The notes beneath the pieces are model-generated. The model saw only the letters and a list, made by a program, of their open reading frames with translations. It ran no database searches and was not told the origin of the DNA. Shown one piece after another: positions 19,544 to 28,313 of a stretch of DNA of 64,000 nt (its first letter is position 1; every line of letters begins with the position of its first letter). The position numbers were made by a program, and so were the translations under genes. This DNA comes from Cohnella endophytica (GTDB lineage: Bacteria > Bacillota > Bacilli > Paenibacillales > Paenibacillaceae), in contig NZ_RBZM01000005.1 of the NCBI RefSeq assembly GCF_003628305.1, positions 620,001 to 684,000 of the forward strand, given 5' to 3'.

Positions 19544-21736
19544 ATGGGCATGGAGCTGCTTCTCGAGAAAGCAACCGCATATATGAAAGAACAAGATTTA
19601 CAGAAAATCAGGGACGCTTACGAATTCGCCGAGGAAGCGCATCGCGGGCAAGTTCGTAAATCCGGCGAGCCTTATATCCTGCATCCGGTAGCCGTAGCCG
19701 AAATCTGCATGAATATGCAGATGGACGTCACGACGGTGATGGCGGCTTTGCTTCATGACGTTGTCGAAGATACGCTCGTAACGGTCGACGATATTCGCAA
19801 CCGTTTCGGCGACATTATAGCGGGGCTTGTCGACGGACTTACGAAGCTGGAACGCATTCAGTTTCAATCGAAGGAAGAGCAGCAGAACGAGAATTATCGC
19901 AAGATGTTCGTTGCCATGGCCAACGACATTCGGGTTATTCTAATCAAACTAGCGGACCGCCTTCATAATATGAGAACGCTCAAATTCCAATCCGAAGAGA
20001 GCCAGCGGCGCATCGCGCACGAGACGCTGGAAATTTTCTGTCCGATCGCTCACCGGCTGGGGATCAGTTCGATTAAATGGGAGATGGAAGATATCGCCCT
20101 GCGATTTCTCAATCCCCAGCAATATTACCGTATAGCCCATCTGATGAAAATGAAACGAACCGAACGGGAGCAGCACATTACGGAGCTTATCGATCGCATT
20201 CGCGAGAAGCTTGAGGAAATGGGCATACAAGGCGATATTTCCGGTCGTCCCAAGCACATCTACAGCGTCTATAAGAAAATGTCTTCGCGCAATAAGCAGT
20301 TTAACGAAATCTACGATCTGCTCGCGATCCGAATTCTCGTGGACAACGTGAAGGATTGTTATGCGACGCTCGGCATTATCCATACTTTGTGGAAACCGAT
20401 GCCGGGGCGTTTTAAAGATTATATCGCCATGCCGAAAGCGAACATGTACCAGTCGCTGCACACGACGATCGTCGGATCGACGGGAGAACCGACGGAAGTG
20501 CAGATTCGTACGTGGGATATGCACCGGACGAGCGAGATCGGAATCGCGGCCCACTGGGCTTATAAAGACGGCAATACCGCAGGCGTCGCTCCGGGTAGCT
20601 TCGGGGACAAAATGAACTGGTTCCGCGAGATCATCGAGCTGCAGCAGGAAACACGGGACGCTGCCGAGTTCATGGAATCGCTGAAGATGGACTTCTTCAC
20701 CGATCTCGTATTCGTGTTTACGCCGAAGGGCGAAGTGTTCGAATTGCCTGCCGGCTCGGTTCCGCTCGATTTCGCGTATCGCGTGCACACGGAAGTCGGC
20801 AACCGGACGATCGGAGCGAAGGTTAACGGACGGATCGTACCTCTGGACCACAAGCTGAAGACCGGAGACATCGTGGAAATTCTGACGTCCAAGCATTCTT
20901 ACGGACCAAGCCAGGATTGGCTCAAAATCGCACAATCTTCCCACGCCAGAAGCAAGATTCGCCAATGGTTCAAGAAGGAACAGCGCGAGGAAAGCGTTGA
21001 TAAGGGCCACGAATTGCTCGAGCGGGAATTGAAGCGTCTGAACTTGGAGCCTCACGAATGGATGACGGACGACAAGCTCCAAGAAGTCGCGAGAAAATTC
21101 ACGTTTAACGATATGGAAGACATGATGTCGGCGATCGGTTTCGGAGGCATTACGGCAGCCCAAATCTGCACGAAGCTGACCGAGAAATTGCGCAAGGAAG
21201 CCGAAGAGGCGCAGCAGATTCAATTGACGACCGAAGTGAAGGAAATGAAGGCCCCGGCTTCGTCGGCGAATAAACGGAGACAGACGTACGGCGTTAGCGT
21301 GAAAGGCGTCGATAATCTGCTCGTTCGGTTCGCCCGATGCTGTAACCCGGTTCCGGGAGATGGCATCATTGGTTATATTACGAGAGGCCGGGGCGTGTCC
21401 GTCCACCGGTCCGACTGTCCGAATATCCCTACCGCGGATGACGGCGAAGAAGCGGCTCGCGTCATCGAGGTCGAATGGGAAACGACCGTCGAGTCGAATT
21501 ACAGCGTCGAGATCGAGATTCTCGGACATGATCGCCGGGGCTTGCTGAATGAAGTGCTGCAGGCCGTATCGGAAAGCAAAACGAACATGTCTGCCGTTTC
21601 CGGCCGCTCGGACAAGAACAAGATGGCGATCATGCACATGACGATACTCATTCGCAATAAGGACCATCTGCAATCTGTCGTAGACAAGATCAAGCGGGTC
21701 AAAGATATTTTTTCCGTCCAGCGGATGATGCAATAG
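19544..21736 (+). CDS. relA: Bifunctional (p)ppGpp synthetase/hydrolase Rel
   Basis: Makes and degrades the stringent-response alarmones. The 730-residue product has the full long Rel layout: HD hydrolase domain with LLHDVVEDT (about residue 66), synthetase domain with RFKDYIAMPKANMYQSLHT (about 290), TGS domain (FTPKGEVFELPAG, about 395), helical and zinc-finger-like region with ARCCNPVPGD (about 598), and a C-terminal ACT domain (about 655-728). The intact HD motif indicates hydrolase activity, so this is a Rel-type bifunctional enzyme. The ATG has AAAGGA upstream. It is followed 38 bases later by dtd, a conserved pairing. Confidence 0.97.
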   Translation: MGMELLLEKATAYMKEQDLQKIRDAYEFAEEAHRGQVRKSGEPYILHPVAVAEICMNMQMDVTTVMAALLHDVVEDTLVTVDDIRNRFGDIIAGLVDGLTKLERIQFQSKEEQQNENYRKMFVAMANDIRVILIKLADRLHNMRTLKFQSEESQRRIAHETLEIFCPIAHRLGISSIKWEMEDIALRFLNPQQYYRIAHLMKMKRTEREQHITELIDRIREKLEEMGIQGDISGRPKHIYSVYKKMSSRNKQFNEIYDLLAIRILVDNVKDCYATLGIIHTLWKPMPGRFKDYIAMPKANMYQSLHTTIVGSTGEPTEVQIRTWDMHRTSEIGIAAHWAYKDGNTAGVAPGSFGDKMNWFREIIELQQETRDAAEFMESLKMDFFTDLVFVFTPKGEVFELPAGSVPLDFAYRVHTEVGNRTIGAKVNGRIVPLDHKLKTGDIVEILTSKHSYGPSQDWLKIAQSSHARSKIRQWFKKEQREESVDKGHELLERELKRLNLEPHEWMTDDKLQEVARKFTFNDMEDMMSAIGFGGITAAQICTKLTEKLRKEAEEAQQIQLTTEVKEMKAPASSANKRRQTYGVSVKGVDNLLVRFARCCNPVPGDGIIGYITRGRGVSVHRSDCPNIPTADDGEEAARVIEVEWETTVESNYSVEIEILGHDRRGLLNEVLQAVSESKTNMSAVSGRSDKNKMAIMHMTILIRNKDHLQSVVDKIKRVKDIFSVQRMMQ

Positions 21737-21774
21737 AGCAACGAAGATGAAACGGCTTGGAAGGGGAAGCGGGA

Positions 21775-22221
21775 ATGAAAGTCGTATTGCAACGCGTGAA
21801 GGAAGCGAAAGTCGCCGTTGATGGACAAATCGTCGGCGAGATCGGCAAAGGATTGTTGCTTCTGGTCGGAGTGGGACAAGAGGACAACGAGCAAGATTTG
21901 AATTGGATGGCGGACAAGCTCGCCGGCTTGCGGATTTTCGAGGACGAGTCCGGGAAAATGAATCTTTCCGTCGAAGACGTCGGAGGGGCGATCCTTTCCG
22001 TGTCGCAATTCACGTTATTCGGGGATTGCCGAAAGGGCAAACGTCCGAACTTCATGGGCGCGGCGCGTCCCGAGTTAGCGGAATCGTTCTACGAGGCTTT
22101 CAATGAACGGCTTCGCTCCAAAGGCTTGCAAGTGGAAACCGGTAAATTCGGCGCGATGATGGACGTTTCTCTTGTTAACGACGGACCGGTTACGCTAATC
22201 GTTGATAGCAAGAACGATTGA
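21775..22221 (+). CDS. dtd: D-aminoacyl-tRNA deacylase
   Basis: Removes D-amino acids from mischarged tRNAs. The 148-residue product begins [15 protein letters not shown] and contains the two catalytic signatures [12 protein letters not shown] (about residue 77) and the C-terminal [11 protein letters not shown] (about 135). The chosen ATG follows GGAAGGGGAAGCGGGA; an in-frame upstream start at 21757 would add six unlikely residues. Probably cotranscribed with relA. Confidence 0.95.
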   Translation: MKVVLQRVKEAKVAVDGQIVGEIGKGLLLLVGVGQEDNEQDLNWMADKLAGLRIFEDESGKMNLSVEDVGGAILSVSQFTLFGDCRKGKRPNFMGAARPELAESFYEAFNERLRSKGLQVETGKFGAMMDVSLVNDGPVTLIVDSKND

Positions 22222-22278
22222 AATCGTCAGGATTAGGCAACACTACATGTCAATCTCTTCTATTCGGAGGATGGCGGC

Positions 22279-22464
22279 ATGAGGCAATCTCGTAAGGAAG
22301 CGAATATGGAATGGATGATGCGCGAAGGCTTAATGCCCGAGCGCAGGGAAGCTATGGCCTTCTCTAACACGACGCGCGAGGAATTCGGCGGAGAACTGGG
22401 TTCTACGGGGTCTCCGGCGGGCGCTTCGCATGGCAGACGTCATCCGCCCGGCGGCCGGGGCTAA
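22279..22464 (+). CDS. Small hypothetical protein
   Basis: A 61-residue ORF with a good ribosome site (CGGAGG, eight bases before the ATG), placed between dtd and the terminator at 22505. The product is charged and Met/Arg/Glu-rich at the N-terminus (MEWMMREGLMPERREAM) and Gly/Arg/Pro-rich at the end. No family is recognised. The initiation signal and the position inside the transcript are the only support; the ORF could be chance. Confidence 0.35.
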   Translation: MRQSRKEANMEWMMREGLMPERREAMAFSNTTREEFGGELGSTGSPAGASHGRRHPPGGRG

Positions 22465-22504
22465 GAACAAGTGGCCTCGGGAAATGGTTATGCGCGGCAA
22501 CATG

Positions 22505-22556
22505 AAATCCCCTCGGTTCCGCAAGGCCATGCGCCCATCGGAATCAGGGGATTTTT
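22505..22556 (+). terminator. Terminator of the relA-dtd transcript
   Basis: AAATCCCCT pairs with AGGGGATTT, extended inside by GGTTCCG/CGGAATC, and is followed by a T run. Confidence 0.75.
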
Positions 22557-22561
22557 TGCAT

Positions 22562-23013
22562 CAAGAGCACCCCAAATGCCCCCATTCCGCCGAAATCCGG
22601 TTCCCATACGATGATTTTCATCGCATGTTGCGTAATTTTGGGGAGAAACATTGCCCTTACGATGTTTTTCATCGCAAGAGCACGTCAAATGCCCTCATTC
22701 CGCCGAAATCCGGTGCCTTTACGATGATTTTCATCGCAAGTTGCGTAATTTTGGGGAGAAACATTGCCCTTACGATGTTTTTCACCGCAAGAGCACGTCA
22801 AATGCCCTCATTCCGCCGAAATCCGGTGCCTTTACGATGATTTTCATCGCATGTTGCGTAATTTTGGGGAGAAACATTGCCCTTACGATGATTTTCATCG
22901 CAAGAGCACCCCAAAAGCCCCTATTCCGCCGAAATCCAGCACCCTAACGATGTTTTTCATCGCATGCTGCGTAATTCCGGGGAGAAACGTTGCCGTTACG
23001 ATGTTTTTCGCCT
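22562..23013. repeat. Four tandem 113-bp repeats with paired palindromes
   Basis: Four head-to-tail copies start at 22562, 22675, 22788 and 22901, each exactly 113 bp; the fourth is the most diverged and a remnant CAAG follows at 23014. Each unit holds two short palindromes, CGATGATTTTCATCG-like and CGATGTTTTTCATCG-like, separated alternately by 51 and 62 bases. On the minus strand both halves share a core of about 26 bases built around GATGAAAA-CATC. The unit length is not a multiple of three, and open frames across it in all three plus frames are a by-product. The array lies between the dtd terminator and the hisS leader. No function is known to me; it is not a CRISPR, as there are no unique spacers. 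Confidence 0.9.
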
Positions 23014-23136
23014 CAAGTAAGCTAAGCATGATAACGCTGTCTTTTTTGTAAAGAAACTGTAATCTATTTTTCACGCCTTCTTAAAGTAAATCGAATATTC
23101 TAATGACGACCCCCTTTTTCAATATAATGATCATTG
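23014..23136. other. AT-rich spacer without recognised gene
   Basis: Contains only AT-rich sequence and a TATAAT at 23123-23128 that has no good -35 and would start transcription inside the terminator just downstream. Confidence 0.5.
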
Positions 23137-23166
23137 AACCTGCCGATCTTCGGCAGGTTATTTTCT
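23137..23166 (+). terminator. Terminator-like hairpin before the hisS leader
   Basis: A perfect 10-bp stem, AACCTGCCGA/TCGGCAGGTT, with a 3-base loop is followed by ATTTTCTTT. It isolates the hisS leader from anything transcribed through the repeat array. Confidence 0.75.
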
Positions 23167-23188
23167 TTGTGCCGGGTTTCGTCTCGTC

Positions 23189-23217
23189 TTGACATGCTAA
23201 CTGCGACAGACTACAAT
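23189..23217 (+). promoter_or_regulatory. Sigma-A promoter of the hisS-aspS operon
   Basis: TTGACA and TACAAT with 17-base spacing lie just upstream of the T-box leader; the expected start is near 23224. Confidence 0.85.
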
Positions 23218-23223
23218 AAATAT

Positions 23224-23567
23224 CAATTGTATCTTGCCTTGAATTCAATGACGGGAAGAAGTACTCCGACCCCACGCCCCCAGAGAGGAAAGCCACTTGG
23301 CTGCAAGCTTTCCGGCGATGATTGGACGAAAGACATCCTCGAGAACCCGATGCGAACGGCTATACCCTATAAACGAGGGGTAACGCTCATTAGCTTCGCG
23401 GCGTAGCCGGGCGTTAACCGGATTAAGCGCAAGCCTAAGAAGACCGCGTCCCCAATAATGGATGAAGGTATTTACGGCTTGAATGGCGGGTGGCACCGCG
23501 GGAGCATGTATATCGAGCTCTCGTCCCCGACGATCTTCGGATCGTCGCGGGGCGGGGGCTTTTTTTG
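23224..23567 (+). promoter_or_regulatory. T-box leader (tRNA-Asp type) controlling hisS-aspS
   Basis: T-box leaders read the charging state of a tRNA and switch between antiterminator and terminator. Stem I is visible from about 23252, with an AGTA element at 23260, an apical hairpin GGAAAGC/GCTTTCC (23287-23313) and the specifier-loop side GAA-A-GAC-A at 23328-23335, giving the Asp codon GAC at 23332-23334. The T-box GGGTGGCACCGCGG lies at 23488-23501; its TGGC would pair with a GCCA acceptor end, which suits tRNA-Asp. The terminator is the CCCCGACGATC/GATCGTC stem at 23524-23559 followed by seven T. The specifier can also be read as CAT (His) shifted by two bases; see findings. Confidence 0.92.
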
Positions 23568-23593
23568 ATTTTCCGAAGAGGGAGCGAATGATT

Positions 23594-24883
23594 ATGGGTT
23601 ACCAGAAGCCATCGGGCACGCAAGATTTCTTGCCCGCAAAGACGGCGATGTGGCAATACGTAGAGAGCAAAGCGAGAGACTTGTGCCGGCGGTATCGTTA
23701 TCAAGAAATCCGCACGCCGATCTTCGAAGGAACCGAGCTATTCAAACGGGGAGTCGGCGAGACGACGGACATCGTGGAGAAAGAGATGTACACGTTCCTG
23801 GATCGTCATACTCCGCCGAATAGCTTGACGCTTCGGCCGGAAGGGACGGCCGGCGTCGTTAGAGCTTACGTCGAGAACAAACTGTACGGAGAACCGGACA
23901 TCGCGAAGTTGTACTACAGCGGGCCGATGTTCAGATATGAACGCGCGCAAGCCGGTCGTTACCGGCAGTTTCACCAATTCGGAGTCGAGGCGATTGGCTC
24001 AACCGACCCGGCGCTCGATGCCGAGGTGATCGCATTGGGGTATGCCTTCTATCGCGAGTTAGGTCTTACGGGCGTTTCGGTCGACCTGAATTCGGTCGGC
24101 ACGCCGTCCGTCCGCGCGGAGTTTCGGGAGAAGCTGCTTGCTTTCCTCCGGCCGATAAAAGAAACGCTTTGCGGGGACTGCCAAGCGAGAATGGAACGAA
24201 ATCCGCTTCGCGTGCTGGATTGTAAAGTCGATCAAGATAAGTTTGCGGACGCGCCGTCCATCCTCGACTGCCTTGACGAGGAGTGCGAAACGCATTTCGC
24301 TCGCGTGCGCGAGTGCTTGGACGAGATGGACATTCCATACAATATCAATCCTCGACTCGTACGCGGTTTGGATTACTATACGCACACCGCGTTCGAATAC
24401 AAAGCTCAAGGCATCGGCGCTATCGATACGATCGGAGGCGGCGGCAGGTACAACGGTCTTGTGGAAGCAATCGGAGGAGAAGATCGTCCTGGCGTCGGCT
24501 TCGGGATCGGCTTGGAACGGACGCTACTGCTGCTCGACAGCCAAGGCGTGAAGCCGGAGTTGAACAACGGGGCGGACGTGTATCTTGTCGCGTTAGGAGA
24601 ACGTGCGGAGAAGGCGTTGCCCGCTCTCGTGCAACGGCTGCGCAACGCGGGCGTATCGGCGGAACGCGACTATCTCGCGCGCAAGACCAAAGCTCAGTTC
24701 AAAGCGGCGGAACGCAGCGGGGCTAAGTTCGCGGCCGTTCTCGGCGACGACGAGCTTGACCGCGGGGAAATCTCGCTCAGGCCGATAACCGGAGGCGAGC
24801 AACAAGCGGTGAAGCTGGAACTTTTGGCGCAAACGATTCAAACACTTATTTCCACACCAGAAAAGGGGAACGAAATCTCATGA
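23594..24883 (+). CDS. hisS: Histidyl-tRNA synthetase
   Basis: Class II synthetase charging tRNA-His. The product (429 residues) begins [14 protein letters not shown], the family start, with motif 2 ([24 protein letters not shown], in pieces, about 105-130), the His-binding block [15 protein letters not shown] (about 254) and motif 3 [13 protein letters not shown] (about 302), then the anticodon-binding domain. Start 23594 is nine bases after GAGGGAG; the ATG at 23588 is closer than usual. The open frame extending upstream into the T-box is not coding. It overlaps aspS by four bases (ATGA). Confidence 0.96.
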   Translation: MGYQKPSGTQDFLPAKTAMWQYVESKARDLCRRYRYQEIRTPIFEGTELFKRGVGETTDIVEKEMYTFLDRHTPPNSLTLRPEGTAGVVRAYVENKLYGEPDIAKLYYSGPMFRYERAQAGRYRQFHQFGVEAIGSTDPALDAEVIALGYAFYRELGLTGVSVDLNSVGTPSVRAEFREKLLAFLRPIKETLCGDCQARMERNPLRVLDCKVDQDKFADAPSILDCLDEECETHFARVRECLDEMDIPYNINPRLVRGLDYYTHTAFEYKAQGIGAIDTIGGGGRYNGLVEAIGGEDRPGVGFGIGLERTLLLLDSQGVKPELNNGADVYLVALGERAEKALPALVQRLRNAGVSAERDYLARKTKAQFKAAERSGAKFAAVLGDDELDRGEISLRPITGGEQQAVKLELLAQTIQTLISTPEKGNEIS

Positions 24884-26715
24884 TGCTCAAAAACATCGAT
24901 TGCGGTAAATTAACGAAAGAAAACGTCGGCCAAACGGTCGTACTGAACGGCTGGGTGCAAGGCTGGCGCGATTTCGGAGGCATTCTGTTCATCGACCTTC
25001 GAGACCGTTCCGGGATCGTGCAAATCGTATTCAATCCGGAGTTTTCCGGTCAAGCGCTTGAATTAGGAAGCCGCGCGCGGAACGAATACGTGCTTGCCGT
25101 CAAAGGTACGATCGTCGAACGGGATTCGTCGACGTATAACCCGAATCTCGCGACCGGGGAAATCGAAGTTCAGGTGCAAGAAGTCGAGATCATTAACGCG
25201 GCCAAAACGCCTCCTTTCCCGATCGAAGACGGAGTAGAAGTAGACGAATCGTTGCGCTTGAAGTACCGCTACTTGGATTTGCGCCGTCCGGAAATGCAGA
25301 AGACGCTCTTGTTGCGTTCGAAAGCGACGAAAATATTCCGCGACTTCCTCGACGACAACGGCTTTATCGACGTCGAAACGCCGATACTGACGAAAAGCAC
25401 GCCGGAAGGCGCGCGCGACTACCTCGTTCCTAGCCGGGTTCATCCGGGCGAGTTCTTCGCGTTGCCGCAATCGCCGCAGCTGTTCAAACAACTGCTCATG
25501 GTCGGTGGAATCGAACGTTATTACCAAGTGGCGCGTTGCTTCCGCGACGAGGATCTCCGGGCGGACCGTCAACCCGAATTCACGCAAATCGATATCGAGA
25601 CTTCGTTCTTGTCCCAAGACCAATTGCTTGCGATGATGGAGCAGTTGATGGCTCGTCTGTTCCGCGAGACGGTCGGCGTCGAAATTCCGACTCCGTTCCA
25701 ACGTCTCACTTACCATGACGCGATCCATAAATACGGTTCCGACAAGCCGGATCTTCGTTTCGGTCTCGAGATCGAAGACGTAACCGACATCGTAAAAGAC
25801 AGCGAAGTCAAAGTGTTCGCATCCGTAGCCGCTTCCGGCGGCGTCGTGAAGGCGCTGAACGCCAAAGGCTGTGCGAGTTGGAGCCGCAAGGAGCTCGACG
25901 ACCTGCAGCCGTTCGCGGCGCGCTACGGCGGCAAAGGAATCGCTTGGATTACCGTGAAGGACGGCGAATGGCGCGGACCGATCGTGAAGTTCTTCAAGCC
26001 GGAGGAAATCGCGGCTTTGACCGAGCGCCTAAACGTAGAAGAAGGCGACTTGCTGACGTTCTCCGCGGACAAACTCAAGACAGCTGCGGACGTCATGGGC
26101 AACCTTCGTCAGAAAGTCGGACGCGATCTCGGCCTGATCGACAACAAAGCGTACAAATTCCTATGGGTCGTCGACTTCCCGCTCCTCGGCTGGGATGAAG
26201 AAGGCAAACGATTCGTCGCCGAGCACCATCCGTTCACCCGCCCAAGCGACGAAGATCTTCCGTTGTTCGAATCCGATCCGGGTGCGATTCGCGCGCAAGC
26301 CTACGACATCGTCCTTAACGGCTACGAAGTGGGCGGCGGATCGATGCGGATTTACCGTCGCGAAGTTCAAGAGCAAATGTTCAAAGCGCTCGGATTCTCC
26401 CAAGAAGAAGCGCAAGAGAAGTTCGGCTTCTTCCTCGACGCGTTCGAATACGGCACGCCGCCTCACGGCGGAATCGCCTTCGGCTTGGATCGCCTGATCA
26501 TGCTGCTGGCCGGCCGCACGAACTTGCGCGAGACGATCGCGTTCCCGAAAACCGCGAGCGCGACGGACTTGCTGTGCGATGCGCCGTCCCCGGTCACGGA
26601 GCGCCAACTGGACGACCTTCACGTACGTTTGTCGGCGAAAGCGATCGCAGCGCAAACGAAAAACGCTTCCCCGGCCGAGAACGAAGCGGCTTCGGCGGCG
26701 ACAAGCCAGGTTTAA
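24880..26715 (+). CDS. aspS: Aspartyl-tRNA synthetase
   Basis: Class II synthetase charging tRNA-Asp. The 611-residue product has the OB-fold anticodon domain ([26 protein letters not shown], in pieces, residues 20-50), motif 2 [23 protein letters not shown] (in pieces, about 213-235), the bacterial GAD insertion (about 300-410), and motif 3 [15 protein letters not shown] (about 532). A C-terminal Ala/Ser/Glu-rich tail of about 25 residues is probably disordered. ATG 24880 and 24883 are both possible. It is translationally coupled to hisS and shares the T-box. Confidence 0.96.
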   Translation: MMLKNIDCGKLTKENVGQTVVLNGWVQGWRDFGGILFIDLRDRSGIVQIVFNPEFSGQALELGSRARNEYVLAVKGTIVERDSSTYNPNLATGEIEVQVQEVEIINAAKTPPFPIEDGVEVDESLRLKYRYLDLRRPEMQKTLLLRSKATKIFRDFLDDNGFIDVETPILTKSTPEGARDYLVPSRVHPGEFFALPQSPQLFKQLLMVGGIERYYQVARCFRDEDLRADRQPEFTQIDIETSFLSQDQLLAMMEQLMARLFRETVGVEIPTPFQRLTYHDAIHKYGSDKPDLRFGLEIEDVTDIVKDSEVKVFASVAASGGVVKALNAKGCASWSRKELDDLQPFAARYGGKGIAWITVKDGEWRGPIVKFFKPEEIAALTERLNVEEGDLLTFSADKLKTAADVMGNLRQKVGRDLGLIDNKAYKFLWVVDFPLLGWDEEGKRFVAEHHPFTRPSDEDLPLFESDPGAIRAQAYDIVLNGYEVGGGSMRIYRREVQEQMFKALGFSQEEAQEKFGFFLDAFEYGTPPHGGIAFGLDRLIMLLAGRTNLRETIAFPKTASATDLLCDAPSPVTERQLDDLHVRLSAKAIAAQTKNASPAENEAASAATSQV

Positions 26716-26736
26716 GCGAGAGGAGCAAGCGAACCG

Positions 26737-27498
26737 ATGTTGCATCAGTTCTCGAGAACGGAACTCGCGATCGGGCCGGAAGGGCTGGACGTGCTTAAAG
26801 GCAGCACAGTCGCCGTGCTTGGCATCGGCGGAGTAGGCGGCATTGCCGCCGAAGCTCTGGCCCGGTCCGGAATCGGCCGAATCGTCTTGATCGATAAGGA
26901 CGTCGTCGATATCACGAACGTAAATCGGCAGATTCACGCGCTCACGACGACGGTAGGCCAGCCTAAAGCGGATCTTATGAGAGATCGGATCAAGCTGATC
27001 AACCCGGATTGCGACGTGATCGCGCTGCGGATGTTCTATACGGAGGAGACGTACGAGGAGTTGTTTAAGTACCCGCTCGATTACGTCGTCGACGCTTCCG
27101 ATACGATCTCCTACAAGATCCATCTCATCAAGCAATGCTTGGAACGCCGTATTCCCATCATTTCAAGCATGGGGGCGGCGAATAAAACGGATCCGACCCG
27201 TTTCCAGGTCGCGGACATATCGAAGACGACGGTCGATCCGATCGCCCGCGTCATTCGTAAGAAGCTGCGCAACGAGGGCATCAAGAAAGGCGTACAGGTC
27301 GTGTTCTCCACGGAGCTCCCGATCAAGCCCCGGGTAGACGTGACGGAGAAGATCGTTCCCGATACCGCGCCTAAAGACATTCGCAAGGCGCAGCAACCCC
27401 CGTCCAGCAACGCCTTCGTTCCGCCCGTGGCCGGGTTGATCATGGTCAGCGTCGTGTTCAAGGAACTTCTGGCGAAGGTGAACAAGCCTTATGAATGA
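26737..27498 (+). CDS. tcdA: tRNA threonylcarbamoyladenosine dehydratase
   Basis: E1-like ThiF-family enzyme that cyclises t6A37 to ct6A in ANN-decoding tRNAs using ATP. The 253-residue product has the nucleotide-binding glycine loop VLGIGGVGGIAAEALARSGIG (in pieces, residues 29-49), DKDVVDITNVNRQ (about 55), a DASDTISYK block (about 119) and the SSMGAANKTDPTRFQVADI region characteristic of TcdA/YgdL. B. subtilis yrvM sits at the same place after aspS. The start codon overlaps no gene, but its 3' end overlaps the next ORF by eight bases. Confidence 0.92.
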   Translation: MLHQFSRTELAIGPEGLDVLKGSTVAVLGIGGVGGIAAEALARSGIGRIVLIDKDVVDITNVNRQIHALTTTVGQPKADLMRDRIKLINPDCDVIALRMFYTEETYEELFKYPLDYVVDASDTISYKIHLIKQCLERRIPIISSMGAANKTDPTRFQVADISKTTVDPIARVIRKKLRNEGIKKGVQVVFSTELPIKPRVDVTEKIVPDTAPKDIRKAQQPPSSNAFVPPVAGLIMVSVVFKELLAKVNKPYE

Positions 27499-28141
27499 GG
27501 CGTTAGTCAAAAAGCTCAGGTTGCCTAGCGAAGGGAAGATTGCCGTATTCAACGCCCCGGAAGGTTTTCTGGAGCAAATCGGCCTTGATTCGGAGCAAGC
27601 TGTGCCGATGGAAAGCGACTTCGGGACTTACGTCTACGTTCAACTATTCGCGGCTAACGTAGCGGATGTCGATCGTTTAGCCCCTAATGCGCTACGGGCC
27701 GTACATCCCGCTGGCATTGTGTGGCTCTGCTATCCGAAAGGAACGTCGAAAATAAAGACGGATCTCAATCGCGACAGCGGATGGTCGACCGTGCTGGCTG
27801 CAGGCTGGGAGGGCGTATCGCTCGTTTCCGTAGACGACACGTGGTCCGCCATGCGTTTCCGTCCCGTCGGAGCAGCAGGCCCCAGACCTCGTTCCAGCCC
27901 GGACGAGAGAAAATCGGCGAACAAGGTGCCTGCCGTTCCGTTGGAAACGCCTGCCGATCTGAGGGCAGCGCTCGCCGAGCACCCTGCGGCGGCCGCATTC
28001 TTCGAAGGACTCGCTCCTTCCCATCGGAAGGAATATATTGTATGGATCATCGAAGCGAAGCGCGAGGAAACGCGATCCTCTCGTATCCTGAAGGCGATCG
28101 AGAAACTGGACGGACGCTTGAAGAGGCCGTCGGATAAATAA
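27491..28141 (+). CDS. YdeI/OmpD-associated family protein with DUF3052-like N-terminus
   Basis: Soluble protein of 216 residues. The N-terminal half resembles DUF3052 (IVWLCYPKGTSKIKTDLNRDSGW split at about residues 75-97), and the C-terminal half resembles the YdeI/OmpD-associated domain (LAEHPAAAAFFEGLAPSHRKEYIVWI, in pieces, about 157-185, then EAKREETRSSRILKAIEKL). A Pro/Ser-rich linker joins them. The ATG lies inside the end of tcdA, so translation is probably coupled. The cellular role of these domains is not known; bacteriocin-protection annotations in databases are weakly based. Confidence 0.75.
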   Translation: MNEALVKKLRLPSEGKIAVFNAPEGFLEQIGLDSEQAVPMESDFGTYVYVQLFAANVADVDRLAPNALRAVHPAGIVWLCYPKGTSKIKTDLNRDSGWSTVLAAGWEGVSLVSVDDTWSAMRFRPVGAAGPRPRSSPDERKSANKVPAVPLETPADLRAALAEHPAAAAFFEGLAPSHRKEYIVWIIEAKREETRSSRILKAIEKLDGRLKRPSDK

Positions 28142-28153
28142 GCATGCCATAAT

Positions 28154-28197
28154 AAAAGGCTATACCCGGCATTAATAAACCGGGTATAGCCTTTTAA
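28154..28197 (+). terminator. Terminator after the aspS-tcdA-ydeI-like operon
   Basis: A perfect 16-bp stem, AAAAGGCTATACCCGG with its complement, has a 10-base loop and A/T ends; it can act in both directions. Confidence 0.9.
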
Positions 28198-28313
28198 ATT
28201 TTCAGAGGAAGGGGATACATTGGCCCTTTTTCACCGCAATTCTGCGCTTGTCTCTATCGGTGACGGATTTTTCATCATAGAATGATGGATCATTAATGGG
28301 AGGTGCAGATTCA

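Noticed and set aside
19949..21733. 594-codon minus-strand ORF inside relA
   Set aside because: It lies entirely antisense to the well-supported Rel enzyme, shows no family features, and reflects codon bias that avoids stops on the opposite strand.
22562..23013. CRISPR array
   Set aside because: The whole 113-bp unit repeats; there are no unique spacers and no cas genes in the window.
22430..23051. Three overlapping plus-strand ORFs of 95-136 codons across the 113-bp array
   Set aside because: They repeat the same peptide segments in different frames because the 113-bp unit lacks stops and is not a multiple of three; no ribosome sites.
23123..23128. TATAAT as hisS promoter
   Set aside because: Transcription would begin inside the terminator at 23137-23166; the TTGACA-17-TACAAT pair at 23189-23217 is far better.
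26161..27135. 324-codon minus-strand ORF across aspS and tcdA
   Set aside because: Antisense shadow of two conserved genes; its composition is Arg/Asp/Val-rich as expected for a shadow frame.
28276..28284. Sigma-K -10 element (CATAGAATG) before the coat-like gene
   Set aside because: It resembles the -10 but there is no AC element at the proper 15-16 base spacing, so a promoter call is not supported.
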